Origin: Oscheius dolichura
Taxonomy: Eukaryota; Nematoda; Chromadorea; Rhabditida; Rhabditidae
Assembly: GCA_932521035.1 (NCBI GenBank)
Contig: OW051495.1
Coordinates: 5,332,001-5,396,000, forward strand
Direction of reading: 5' to 3'
Length of the DNA: 64,000 nt
In this document: positions 10,952 through 21,552 of the stretch, piece by piece
Layout of the letters: each line of letters begins with the position of its first letter
How positions within the stretch are numbered: the stretch's first letter is position 1
The notes under the pieces: generated by a model
Told to the model about the DNA's origin: nothing
Database searches by the model: none
The model's input: only the letters and a program-made list of their open reading frames with translations
Made by a program: the position numbers and the translations under genes

Positions 10952-11609
10952 ATGAGCGGTAAGTTCTCTCCCTTCGGGCTCCCCCTGAATCTCGTCCTCC
11001 TCCTCTCTTGTGCTCCTGGAAGGCCCCCTTCCAACTGGAACTCGCATAAAATTAGGTTAAGGGGGCTAGCTGGAAACAATAAGCCACGGTGTTCAAACAG
11101 CAATTGCAGGCTCCTCTTGTCCCGTAAATTACTTGGGGGCTCTCTGCGACATCCCGGACTGCCACCGAGGAAGGGTCGACTACTCGACCACTCCAAGAAC
11201 CTGTATCTGCGACGAGCACTTCAGTCCCCCCTTCTGTACCACCTGTATCAAAGGTATGTTCTGACTCTGCCCTTCCTCTACTGTATTAATTCAGAATATT
11301 GGGGCTCAGACTGTAGGAATACGTATGGGAGGGAGGTGGACTCGCAGCAGTTCACAGTCGTCCTGGCGCTCTATCCCATCGTCTTGGCCACCCTCATCCT
11401 CCTCTTCTGCTGTCTCCTCTACTACATCATAGTCGAGTAAGTACTCATCCTCCTCCCGCACACCCACCAACTACAGGACCCTCCGTCGTCGCTGTGGCCG
11501 CCCTCCTTCGTATTCTGAAGTCCTCCTCGATGCTCCTCCCCCATACAATCAAGTCATTGCCGTCGACCACAACGCCGCTCAGATATACCGTAACCCGAAG
11601 ACTGTCTGA
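10952..11609 (+). CDS. Type I membrane protein: Cys-rich ectodomain and PY-motif tail
   Basis: Four exons. The start at 10952 follows GAGTCCAG. Reading 10952-11009 and using the donor at 11010 (CTCTCTT/GTGCTC) gives a signal peptide (MSGKFSPFGLPLNLVLLLSC). The stronger-looking donor at 10959 would leave only MSG. The ectodomain, of about 70 residues, has ten cysteines in an EGF-like spacing (CDIPDCHRG, CICDEHF, FCTTCIKEYWGSDCRN). One transmembrane span follows (FTVVLALYPIVLATLILLFC), then a basic stop and a tail with PPSY and PPPY. Shisa-like proteins and other WW-binding adaptors have this layout, but orthology is not claimed. AATAAA is at 11663-11668. It is the second PY-tail membrane protein in the window. 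Confidence 0.75.
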
Positions 11610-11669
11610 CGTCATCTTGTCCTGCTCCAAGTGTCACTTTCCCCACGGGTTTGTATACATCAAATAAAT

Positions 11670-12071
11670 ATACTTGTCAAAGCAATCAGAGTGAGAGCTC
11701 GTGTTATACGGGGAAGAGACCGCTTATCCCAAGGGTTGATCCAGGATTGGGGTGGAACCAGCGGGAAGACCAATCTGGGAAATGGAGAGATGACAGACTT
11801 CATATCCGTTGGAGATAATCGAACAGTTTGGTCTACGAGAGACCAAAGAGGTCAGGAACGAGGAATCACTGACAGTAATAACAAGAAGAAGTGCATGGCA
11901 GACGAAAGGAAACTAGCCAGCTGAAGAGAAGACCGAAGAAAGCCCGAAAAGTGAATTCTGACACTTCGGAGTGTTTGTTATGGCAGATAGATTTTAGGAG
12001 ACGGGTCCGTCGTCCACGTCGCAATGGCCAGTAAACAGAAAGGGAATACCTAAACAAATCAGTTGGACACG
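11670..12071. other. Short intergenic gap
   Basis: No gene is supported. A CAAATCAG acceptor-like site lies 9 nt before the next start codon. Confidence 0.4.
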
Positions 12072-12805
12072 ATGACCCGGCTCTGCCTACTTCTGCTTCT
12101 CCCAGTCCTTACCGTCTCCTCCGACTGGGTTCATGGTATGCTCTACTTCTTATATTCCCATATATCCCAATTTTAGAGCTGGAGAACAAGTTCAAAGATG
12201 TGGAGTCCGAATGTGGAGTGGACACGGTGTCGTGTCAAGAGGTGGGTCTGCCCATTCAACAAACGAAAGACTGAACAGGCAGCCCTGAAATTAGCCGTGT
12301 ACATGGCGAAGCTGCAAGATCTGACGTTGACCTACGAGAAGTCGACGACGGCCGTCTTGGACTACCTGTCCAAGCACGAGGCCGCTGTCCAGTCCCTCCA
12401 GAACATTCACAGCGGTGAGAACGCTAACGACTTCCGACATCATCAACTTGACCAACTCCACGAACTTCATAATATGGTCAGTTTGTCTTTTCATGGTGAA
12501 ATTTTATTACAAAGCCATGTAACTCCGGCAGTGCGAATTTTTGCGTGTCCAAAAATTGTGTCTGATAAGGCCAGATGTATATAACTCGAACGATTTTACG
12601 GGGGAGACCGTCACCGAATGTTCTATACCTTCATGAAATATAGTATCTGCTTTAGAAGGGGCATAGGCACGCTTCGTTTTCAGTAAAAAACAATCCTCTA
12701 CTCTTATTTATTCCCGCTCCTTTACAGGCTACAGACTTACTCAAGACGATCCCGAGCCACGAGCAGCAGCGCTGGCTCTCCCACCTCAGAGAGCCCCTCA
12801 CCTGA
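12072..12805 (+). CDS. Small secreted helical protein, unknown family
   Basis: The first exon encodes a signal peptide (MTRLCLLLLLPVLTVSS). Introns of about 43 and 36 nt and one of about 250 nt are removed. The mature protein, of about 115 residues, is almost wholly helical: WVHELENKFKDVESECG, a helix with AALKLAVYMAKLQDLTLTYE, a helix with VLDYLSKHEAAVQSLQ, a His-rich turn (DFRHHQLDQLHELHNM) and a last helix ending LSHLREPLT. It has two cysteines close together (ECGVDTVSC) that could form a disulfide. No family is recognised. AATAAA is at 12859-12864. A secreted effector or lumenal structural role is speculation. Confidence 0.65.
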
Positions 12806-13039
12806 TCCTCCTTCCCGTTCCCGAGCCTGCCTGTCCCCCCTGTCCCTCTGTCTACCCGAATAAATATCCATTTTTGGGTTTTTACCGCGCAACAGATGTC
12901 GCGGACGAGGCTCATCTGTGGCCGATTACTGACCGGCACAATCTGTCCTTTGGGCATCCTCTGTAAGTGTGTGTTATCTTGACGAATGACCCCTGCTTCC
13001 GTCTACCGTAGTCCGGTGTAAGGGAGACACCTGTCGGCG

Positions 13040-14128
13040 ATGACACCTCAGCCGCGGCCAGTCGTCTCACACCTCATGGAGTTTCTTCCGAAGAAGAAGT
13101 CCATCTTCCAAAGTAGGTTGTCCTCCGAAGGTGTGCTGCCCTTCGTCTCGTGTCTTCTATTCTCCCGGTCTACCGTATACCCTCCCCCATTACAGCTTCC
13201 TTCTCCCCTCAACAATAAACTCGTAAACGTTAATTGGCAAATGCCCCAAAACACTGAACTTTCCCTAAACGGCAGTATACTTTTAGACATAGAAGACCTG
13301 ATAGCCGAGCCGACGACCAGCGCTCAGGACAAACTCGAGGTTGGTTGAGAACTCTCTGTTCCTCCTCTCTCCGAATTGCCCCCCCCCCCTTTCTAAAGAG
13401 TCCCTTTCAGTGTCCTCTATGCTCCAAGTCGTACGTGACCTTCTTCGGCCTGCGTCGCCATCTCAAGAGCCACGTCGATGGCCGAGTGGAGCAGACGTGT
13501 CCCCACTGCTCGAAGCACTACAAGTAGGTGACCAGGCGAAGTCTACCAGCCCCATAGCAATATTTTGATGCTTCCGGGCAGGTGAGGGCACCTGTCGGAT
13601 GTTACAAAGCCCACCGCCCGACTCACCTGTTCAGCCACCAACACAGGTCCCGGGGCAGGATCGAATTCCCAAAACAACCCGGTGTTCCCCAGAAGTTTTG
13701 CAGGTCAGCCGGAGCGTTGAAGATGCATCTAAACACTCATTCCCTGCCCTGCTCGTGTAGGGTTTGCGGGAAGAGTTTCTCGAGGCCGTGGCTACTGAAG
13801 GGACACATGAGGATACACACAGGTACCTTCGCCTCCTTCTTTTTGACGCCTCTCCTTCAGGTGAAAAGCCGTACGAATGTCTAGTGGAGGGCTGCGGGAG
13901 GAGCTTTGCCGATAGAGTCAGTCACGAGTAATTCAAGAATACGAATAAAAGTTTAGAGCAATCTCCGGGCACACGAGCAGACCCACTCGGCTGTCAAAAA
14001 GCACAGGTGAGGTACTGTAGCCTGTCGACGACCTCCCGTTCAGATGTCTCTATTGTGATTCGGGCTTCGCGAGAGCCCAGATGAAGGTGAAACACGAGCA
14101 GCACTGTCCCGGCCGGGCGCCCTCCTAA
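13040..14128 (+). CDS. Snail/Scratch-family C2H2 zinc-finger transcription factor
   Basis: Six exons. The N-terminal exon (13040-13341) encodes a divergent region. Five zinc fingers follow: [26 protein letters not shown] with [27 protein letters not shown], a CX4C finger [13 protein letters not shown] with [10 protein letters not shown], and [12 protein letters not shown] with HEQHC. The blocks [29 protein letters not shown] and FADRSNLRAH are diagnostic of Snail, Slug and Scratch proteins, which bind E-box DNA and repress transcription. No SNAG motif (MPRSFLV-type) is seen at this start, so an upstream coding exon may be missing or the SNAG may be lost. AATAAA overlaps the stop codon (TAATAAA), so the 3' UTR is tiny. 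Confidence 0.9.
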
Positions 14129-14161
14129 TAAACATTCCACTGGCCACAAATAAGCTTTATT
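14127..14161. terminator. Back-to-back poly(A) signals of snail and ERp44 genes
   Basis: The plus AATAAA at 14127-14132 overlaps the snail stop codon. The minus AATAAA at 14156-14161 serves ERp44. Only about 25 nt separate them, so the two 3' ends abut or overlap. Confidence 0.8.
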
Positions 14162-14270
14162 ATGCTCTCAAAAAGATATCAAACGGGGCCGAGTCCCCGA
14201 AAAAGAAACAACCCGAGGTCGCTCTGGGCGACTGAAAGACAGTATCCCTGTAGTGCTCCTGTCCGTCCTA

Positions 14271-15684
14271 TTACAACTCCGTCTTCTGCAGCAAAGAGTA
14301 CCGCTTATCACTCGGCTTCAACTCCTTGAACACGGAGGGCGGCGGCGTCGTGTCCTGGGGTCTGGCGGCCGGCGCCTGTCCATCCACGTGCCGGGTGTCC
14401 TCCAGGTCGTCGTTCAGTCCATTGTCCGACTTGAATTTGGCCAGGTCGAGCATCTTCTGGTCGAGGTTCTCGTGGAATTCCTTGTGCAGCTTGCCAGAAT
14501 GCAGGTCCATCACGAATTCCCTCAGCTTGCCGGGGACAGTCAGCTGGGACATGTCGGGGAAGAGGAACATGTGCTGGAAGGAGTCGATGGCCAGCACCGG
14601 CAAGTCCTTGGCCGTCTTTCCGAGATGCTTCAGCGGATGGGCGAACTTGTGCCCGTCGGCCAGGAGGGGGTTGATAGTCGATCGCTGGTCATACAGCTCG
14701 CGAGCCACCTTAAACCATTTGACATTTACGACCTTCCGTAATCTCGAGCTTACCTGATCGGCGAATTCTTTGTCCTGTGACTTGTTGGCGGGGTCCCTGA
14801 AGAAGAGCAGGAAGGGCTGTCCCTCCTCGGTCAGCTCCTCCACATTCTCGAACGTCACCTCCCGGACCAGCGGGATGCACTTGTCAGTTACCCACTGCTT
14901 CAGGAAGTCGTAGTCAGCAAAGTTGCCACTGAACTTCTGCTCGTCCTGTGTGTCGGGATCGACGAAGACCAGTCTGTTGCCGTCGAGGGAGCTGGAGGCC
15001 GCCTCGTCCGCTACCCAGAAAGTGCACTCCTCCTTCAGCAAGGAGGCCACCTTCTTCAAGTTCGAGTACTCCTGTCCGCCGCGTCGGAACCACGCCACCA
15101 CGTTTCTCTTCGACTTGTCCATGGCCGCGTCCAGCTGCTGCTGGTTTGTGAATTCGTTGATGGCCGTCGACAGCTGGTACTTCACAAAGTTCGTCAATGC
15201 CTCCACTGACCGGGTCGACCTGAATACGTTTCTTATTTCCGATCCAACCTCCGGCCACCTGTATTCCTTGGCGACGAGTTCTCCGTTGACAAAGACCTTC
15301 ATGGTGGGATATTTGGTGACACTGAAAACAGTCGATTACCGTATCCTACTTGAATAAGTGGCCAAATAGAAAAATAGAACGCACAAATACTTATCGACGA
15401 CGTCGGCCTGTCTCACGCTGTCCACAATCGCCCAAGCCACACTGGCATTGGGGCTCTCCGCCTTGAAGACGCGCGCCGACTCCTCGAAGATCGGTTTTAG
15501 CCGCCTCGAAAACGGACACCAATCCGCACAGAAGGCTACAAAAACCACCTGAACATTGTTATCAAGGAGGATACGGGCACACTGGATGTACCTGTGAGCT
15601 GGCAAGGACCTGGTCGTGGTTGGCTGTCGAGAGCTCGACCGTCTCGGCCGAAACATGGAGCACCTGCAGAAGCAACCACCACAT
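14271..15684 (-). CDS. ERP44: ERp44 (thioredoxin domain-containing ER chaperone)
   Basis: Four exons give about 400 residues. MWWLLLQVLHVSA is a signal peptide, and an acceptor (CATTTTCAG) lies 12 nt before the ATG. The first thioredoxin domain has VFVAFCADWCPFSRRLKPIFEE: the active site is CPFS, lacking the second cysteine as in ERp44 (CRFS in human), where the lone Cys forms mixed disulfides with clients. Further blocks match ERp44: KYPTMKVF, DKCIPLVREVTFENVEEL, LPVLAIDSFQHMFLF and PGKLREFVMDLHSGKLH. The C-terminus is KTEL, an HDEL/KDEL-type ER-retrieval signal. ERp44 retains incompletely assembled secretory proteins and ER oxidases in the early secretory pathway. A roughly 40-nt intron near 14716-14755 must be removed to restore family alignment. 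Confidence 0.93.
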
Positions 15685-17288
15685 GGCTAACCACCACTGA
15701 AAATGGGATAAAAGAGAGAGGGGACAAGACGAGACGGGTCGAGACGACTTTTATGAAGAATTATCCCGTTGTACGAATAAAGTTGGGACGAGGATAATCC
15801 TCGTGGACGTGCGGTTTGTTAAGATCAGAAGATTCGGCGGAGTCAGGAGGGGCACTGGTCTCGGTGGCAACGGATTTTCAAAAGGCATTAGAGTGGTTCG
15901 AGAAGGGCTGACCAGGTCGTGTATAATCGCTTGTTTGACGCATCCGAGTTAAATTAGCCAGGCAGGGTGGGCAAACATTTATCGGCTCTAGTGGACAAGG
16001 GAAATCCCGTGGTGGAAGACAAAAGAGGGAATCACATATTATCAAGGAAGGAAGAGGACATCTTATAAGAGAAGCCCCGGGCGAACTTTCCCGAAAAGCG
16101 TTCCCAGCCGTTTGTCGCTGAAACTGGTTCCATCTTGTGTTTCTTCGTTTTTACCCTAGTAGGGAAGGGTATTGAAAGGGAGACGGCCGACTGGGAATCC
16201 TTTGTGATTTCTACAAAAGAGCCAGCTAATCGATGAGACCTCACGCGGAAGTCCGTTGGGTAAACTTTGACAGCCGGCTGCCCTGATCTGGCCGGCTGCC
16301 CTGATCTGGCCGGCTGCCCTTTGATAAGGAGAACAAGGATAGACTGGAGTACGGCTCGACTGAGTTAAGCCAAGGAACAGGTAAGTATCTCCTAAGGAAA
16401 AGGGAGGACGGCGAACTGGATAGGTAAGGAAGAGGCCGACTGTCAATACAGCGAGCGGTGCGGGGATCAATAGTCGACCCGGTCGTGGTCAATCAAGGGC
16501 GTTGTCAAAAGTCTTGGAATCACGGCTTCAGGAGGGATGCCCCGATATCCCTTCGGAATAGAGGAGGCCAGTCATAGACGCAGGAATATGTGGAAGAGAG
16601 AGACGGTCGATCGACCGATGGTTTCTGACTCAGTCCCGAAGACATAACAACTGAAATTGAAGGGGAAGAGGCTCGTACGGGTGGCAAGGACGAGGACGAG
16701 GGCTGGTTTCATCCGACTGGTCTCTCAAGCGGCCTCCGCCAACTTATCCATGTTCTTTATATTATTAACGAGGCGTTCTGTCATCTTCCCTGGCAAATAG
16801 CGACGTTTCCCCGAGAAAACGGTGAAATAACGACGATAAAAGTTCGGAAATAAACGTGTGGCGGCTGACCGATATCTCCGTCCCCGAAAGAGAAATCGGG
16901 CACAGTCCCCCGCTCGAGGAGAAGCCGAATCTCGCTGATTGGACACTGACCTCTGTTCCCCATGTCATTTTGGAAGTATACGGAAGTGCCGTCTATTTTT
17001 GGTGGCCGCCTTCTAAAAATACGACGTTTACTTGGTGGATGACGCGAGGAGGGGGCCGAGGAGGAACTGGTCGCCTGGAATATCTACAGTGGTGGCCACT
17101 GCCAGGGACACATTACTGCCCTAATTGTACTTCCCTATAATTTAGGATTCTGTCGATACAACCGGTCCCTTCTGCCTGGTGTACTTCTGTTTTGGAGATT
17201 CTTATCCGTCACTTCCACCAGCGACGAAGGTGGCAGACGGTGTCCGTTGTCTGCCCAGCCAGCATCTCCCTGTCTCCCTTCACAGACG
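15685..17288. other. Divergent intergenic region of 1.6 kb
   Basis: It lies between ERp44 (-) and GRAMD4 (+). No gene is supported. It contains an 18-bp tandem repeat (16273-16320). A few short minus-strand frames near 16.73-16.97 kb are open in several phases at once, which suggests composition rather than coding. Confidence 0.5.
16273..16320. repeat. 18-bp tandem repeat, about 2.7 copies
   Basis: The unit GCCGGCTGCCCTGATCTG is repeated perfectly, with the third copy truncated. Confidence 0.9.
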
Positions 17289-19330
17289 ATGCCGTTCAAC
17301 CTCATAGTCCCCTCGGCTAACCGTCGGTCAGTCAGCCCTCCTCCCCAGTAATCCCCCTTTAGACGAAAAAGCGAGGGATGCATCCCTCCTCCCTCCAGGG
17401 CCAGAGAAGCAACGCCGAAACACTCGGGTGAACAACACGTCGACCACAACCTGCTCGACGTTCTGTGGAAGAATTACGACTTCGGTGGGAACAGACACTT
17501 TTTGTTTTTTGAAAGAACATATTTTCAGTCACGACCCTGTCTAAAATCGAGTCGGATGCCGACATCCACAAGGATTCCGGCCATCGTCGGCCCTCCAGGT
17601 ACCTACCGTACTCTTCTCCTAATCAAATGTTACCAGACAGTTTTTCCTCCCCAAAAACGACAACAGCTTCGATAATCTCAACTCGCTCGCCCAAGGAGGT
17701 GGCCCCACCCCGCACTCTTCCTTCCCTAAACTGTCGACCGTTTCAGAAGAGTGCTCCCGTTATTTATGGATTACCCACCACGTGAAAAGGTTCTTCGGGG
17801 ACATTGCCGAGGCATTTACCGTACCCAAGGAGGCCCTAGTGGAGGCCCAGGGAGAGAACGCCAAACTGTCGGCAGTCGCTCTCCGAAGGGACCTCAAGCG
17901 ATGCTGTCTGTCCCAGTTTACTCAATAAAACGGCCAGGTTCAGGTGCCGCATTGCATCCTCTACTCGAGATCGGCGCGGCCCTCCAAGACATCGTCCTGT
18001 GGAAGAATCCCATGACCACGCTCCTCCTGTCCCTCGTCTTCTTCTATTCCATCGTCCGTGGGTGGACCGTCTCCCTCGTCTTGCTCCTTCTACTCCTCCA
18101 ACTCACCCTCAACCACTTCTACATCTGCCGGTAAGTCTCCTCATTCTTTTTTTCTATCTGTTCAGTCAAATTAACGTGGGGTTGTGCTTCCTCCCCCGGC
18201 GGAAGGTGCCTGTCCCCCACTTCGACGTCACCGGGGCACAGATCATCTTCGATATTGCCAAAACAGTCCAGGGACTGCTCCGACTGGCTGCCGACATCTT
18301 CGAGAAACTCCGCAAGTGGGTGTGTTCATTTTACCGGTACCCATGAGATTGCAGCCTGTTGATGTGGAAGGATGCCCAGGTGACGGTTGTCTTCTACTGC
18401 CTGGTCGTCTACTGGCTGCTCCTGTCGGTCATCTTCTCGACGGGCACCTGCCTCGGCATGTGCGCCTTCACCTTGGGCATTCGGATTTTCATCACGACGT
18501 ACCTCTTCGACCGCTTCCCCAGACTTCGCCGTCGTCTCGACACCTGGGGTTACTTCCACCGTAACCTCCCGATTGGAAAAGACGACAAGGACAGCCAAGA
18601 GAAAAATTCGGACCACGACGCAGAGCCGAGAAGCCTGAGTCCCGCCTCGCGGAATAGGTTCTACGCGCACCCGAAGATAAGCACAACATCGAGTCCGCCA
18701 CTGTTGTTAACCAAAGAGAAGGACCAATCCAGCAGGAGTTTAGAGAGCCACGGCCTCATCAAGAAGAGGGAACAATACGGCTCATACAACTCCCTCTACG
18801 GCTCCCAGTCTCAACTTTCGCAGGTCTCGTCGGACGAGGGGACCACCGAGGACACCACTGATATCGACCTCCTGATGGATACCGTCGTGGCCACGCAACA
18901 TTGCATCCTCCACGAAAGGAATCGTCCTTTCCCCAAAAACATCGTCTCTGGCATCCTCTACCTCACCGACACGTGGGTTCTCTTATCCCTTCCCAAATCG
19001 ATCCCCTCTCCAGGTCGCTGGCTTTCCGTCCGAAGAACAACTCCTCCTCGAACCTCATCCCCCCGATGACGCTGTTCCACGACATCGTCTCCGTCAAAAA
19101 GGTGAGTATGGCCGACGGCTGACAATGAATAGGTTACGACGCTTCGCACTGTCGGACTCATAGCTGGCTCGCGGAAGGCCGTTGAGATTCGCCTCGTGAA
19201 TCGCCGCCGTTCCCTCCAGTTCCTGGGGCTAAGCGACAGAGATGAGTTTGTGGAGAAGATGAGGGAGATGTGTCTCAAGCAGAGTGCCTCGACCCATTTC
19301 GTCATCGACGACAACGAAGAAGAAGAGTAG
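17289..19330 (+). CDS. GRAMD4: GRAM domain-containing protein 4
   Basis: Nine exons join in phase to about 470 residues. The start at 17289 lies 3 nt after CTCCCTTCACAG, a likely trans-splice acceptor. The N-terminus is shorter than in vertebrates and polar. Then come LWKNPMTTLLLSLVFFYS (membrane segments), PHFDVTGAQIIFDIAKTVQG and ADIFEKLR, matching GRAMD4 around its membrane region, followed by another hydrophobic pair and a Ser-rich linker. The C-terminal GRAM domain has GILYLTDTSLAF, LIPPMTLFHDIVSVKKVTTL and LVNRRRSLQFLGLSDRDEF. Vertebrate GRAMD4 is reported at mitochondria and ER. The last 20 bp, including the stop codon, are perfectly duplicated in tandem (19311-19350). AATAAA is at 19374-19379. 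Confidence 0.88.
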
Positions 19331-19350
19331 ACAACGAAGAAGAAGAGTAG
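19311..19350. repeat. Perfect 20-bp tandem duplication across the GRAMD4 stop
   Basis: ACAACGAAGAAGAAGAGTAG occurs twice in direct succession. The first copy encodes the acidic C-terminus and TAG stop of GRAMD4; the second lies in the 3' UTR. Perfect identity suggests a recent event. Confidence 0.95.
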
Positions 19351-19564
19351 ACTGCCCGTTGTCATGCTCATTGAATAAAGGTGCTCTCATTGTCACTGGC
19401 CAGCTGTTTGTGTGCTCCGTAGTCATTTCAAAGCAGTTGGTGCCAACCTCAAGTGTCTCTCTTATGCCAGAAGTAAGCATTAGTGACCCCCTCGGATCAT
19501 TCTGTTCTACCACTCTTTATTCAAAGTTGCTCTCCAAGTTGAATTTCTCACCGCTTTCAATCAA

Positions 19565-19697
19565 CAGGAAGCCAGTGAGCCTTACCTCGTGGGTCTCTTA
19601 GAAGATACCAATCTCTGTGCCATCCACGCCAAGAAGGTCACCATCATGCTCAAGGATATCTAGTTGGCTCGTCGGGGGGCTAGGCTGCCGTTGATCT
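19565..19697 (+). pseudogene. Histone H3 C-terminal relic
   Basis: The frame from 19565 reads [16 protein letters not shown], then [16 protein letters not shown], then TAG at 19661-19663, then LARRGARLP. This aligns with the last third of histone H3 ([43 protein letters not shown]). The conserved Gln codon CAG has become TAG, and four other residues differ. Upstream, about 19505-19564 shows weak nucleotide resemblance to the preceding H3 segment but is out of frame. An AATAAA lies at 19730-19735. This is a decayed, probably retro- or partially duplicated H3 copy rather than a functional gene. Confidence 0.85.
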
Positions 19698-19855
19698 CAT
19701 CTAACCCATAGTATATCCTGTTCTTTCATAATAAATGAACACACAGAAGGTAGAATTCTTTATTATTTCACCTGTGTCGGATATGTTTAATAATTTGTGC
19801 TTATTCTGCTGGAAAGACGTTGGAGATGCACAGGAGAACTTGACACTTTCGATTA

Positions 19856-20973
19856 TTAGACAATGTGGTAGCCCTTGGACGAGCCAGGGCGTCCCTCCTT
19901 CTTCTCGCCACTCTTCACCCGACTCAGTCTTCTCCTCACGCTGCGGGAACGCTTCTAAGGGGAGACATGTGAAAATACTCGGGAGGACTTACGGATATCC
20001 GTCCGACGGGCTGGTACCGGCTAGAATTGGAATTCCAGTAGTGGCAGATCATCACGGCGGTCAGAATGAAGCACACTCCTGCAATAACTGGCTATAGGGT
20101 CCGGCCATCAAGAATCCCATAATGTTGATTTTCTGGTCATTTTTGAGAGAAGGATAGAGATAAGGGGGAATTGGTCTCAGGGATCAGCGATAGACCATCC
20201 TTTGCGTTTTTGGACGGCTTTAGTCGTTACAAATTGATCAAAGTGATGAGAGACACACGGCTCATCTCATCCTACGATATCGTTGAGATCAGATTTGATA
20301 GGGACTGATCTATGGAGTAGGAAGGAAAGGGGAAAAGACTGACCGACGGCGACAGACGAGAGTAACATGAACCCGGAGAGCCCATTGACGAGGCCAGTCC
20401 GTTCCTTCATCTTCGACAGGTGATCCAGCCAAATGCCGGTGGTGATGACGGCCAGGAGGTTACCCACTGCCGAGATTATGCAGCAGACGAGCCACATCAT
20501 GAGCATGCTCTGCCATCGACACCTGAAATGGCTGTGTGACCTCGAGGGAGCCGCTTCTGACCTGTTGACGGCACCGAAGCCGAGGCCGGCTGTCAGAAGG
20601 CCGACGAGGGCGGCGACGGTGTTCATGTGGCAGGTGGACTGGTACTCGGCCACGTCGGGGAAGCCCGGACAGTAGAGCCCGTGAATCAGGAAGATGACGG
20701 ATATGACGAGCTCCGTCCGACACAGGTGAATCATTATCTTCACGTACCTTCAACCAGAATAGACCGGCCCCCTCAGACAACCCACTCTGTATGCTGGAAG
20801 CCAGACCGCTGCATCACCGTGTACGCCTTGTATCGTCTCCGCTCCGTCGCGCTCATCTCTTCTTCCGTCTCCGAGCTCTGAACCGGGGAAATTGAGCAGG
20901 GCGGGTGGGGGCCAGTTACCAGGGGCCCGGGGAGGACGATCCTCAGGTCGGGCTCCTCGAAGGGACGCAGCAT
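19856..20973 (-). CDS. Four-transmembrane protein, unknown family
   Basis: Six exons. The ATG at 20973 follows a CGTCTTCCAG acceptor 18 nt upstream. The protein, of about 215 residues, has a cytoplasmic-looking N-terminus with ETEEEMSATERRRYKAY, then four hydrophobic spans: LVISVIFLIHGLYCPGF, VAALVGLLTAGLGFGAV, MLMMWLVCCIISAVGNLLAV, and a last span joined across a large intron (SSVAV to GVCFILTAVMICHYW). The tail is basic and Ser-rich (RSRSVRRRLSRVKSG). A small cysteine-containing loop follows span 1. I do not recognise the family; a tetraspan, MARVEL- or MS4A-like shape is all that can be said. Minus AATAAA is at 19759-19764. Confidence 0.7.
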
Positions 20974-21552
20974 GTCGAGGCCGAAAATACTCTGGAAGAC
21001 GACAATAGCAACGACTTTCTCCCCTCGTGGTCAAATCAATAGCGGGTCTCTTCTTGACGGCCACTCCAAACTGGTTAGATTTTTGCACTTTCACTGGAGA
21101 CCGGCTTATCTCGTCATTTTATGCAACTCGGCTAACTGCCAGGGCATAGTCTGTCTCATAAATGAACAGATGAGTGTCTCCTGTATTTCTACTTGAGTTA
21201 CACGTCACAGTTATTAGGGATAACAAGGAGTCAACGGGGGACTGAGGGGAGGAGGGCGCCATGAGAGGAGGATGGCTTCAGACTCACCAGATCGCAGAGT
21301 TTCATGTTCGCGGATCGATGAATTGGACAAGAGAGGCGACCTTAGCCGCGTGACCAGATTCACTCGGGATGACCGAAAGGGTGCTGCCGCGCTGATCCAG
21401 AGAGATCGGAAGGTGTCTGACAAAGGGTTGTGAGGGTTAGCTGACAAGAGGGGAACTGGTTAAGCGAGACGAGATACGATCTGAGACAAATAGGCAGGAG
21501 GTCGAAGGTAAGATTTATCAGCGAGATTATGACGGCGAGGATCACAGCGAGT
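20974..21552. other. Intergenic between two minus-strand genes
   Basis: No gene is supported. A number of short frames are present without consistent splice structure. Confidence 0.4.

Noticed and set aside
10959..11109. Donor GTAAGT at 10959 as the true end of exon 1 of the second PY gene
   Set aside because: It leaves a membrane protein with no signal peptide. The weaker donor at 11010 yields a proper signal peptide in the same phase, though both may be used.
13108..13199. Intron in the first Snail exon (GTAGGT...TTACAG)
   Set aside because: The phases do not match, and the frame is continuous from 13040 to 13341 without splicing.
13582..13705. Zinc-finger-like [15 protein letters not shown] segment as an extra Snail exon
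   Set aside because: Joining the donor at 13527 directly to GTCAGCCGG at 13706 restores a complete finger in phase ([11 protein letters not shown]). The segment between is intronic.
16725..16968. Minus-strand frames ending MTERLVNNIKNMDKLAEAA
   Set aside because: Three frames are open together, no upstream exon or poly(A) signal was found, and the conserved-looking part is only 19 residues.
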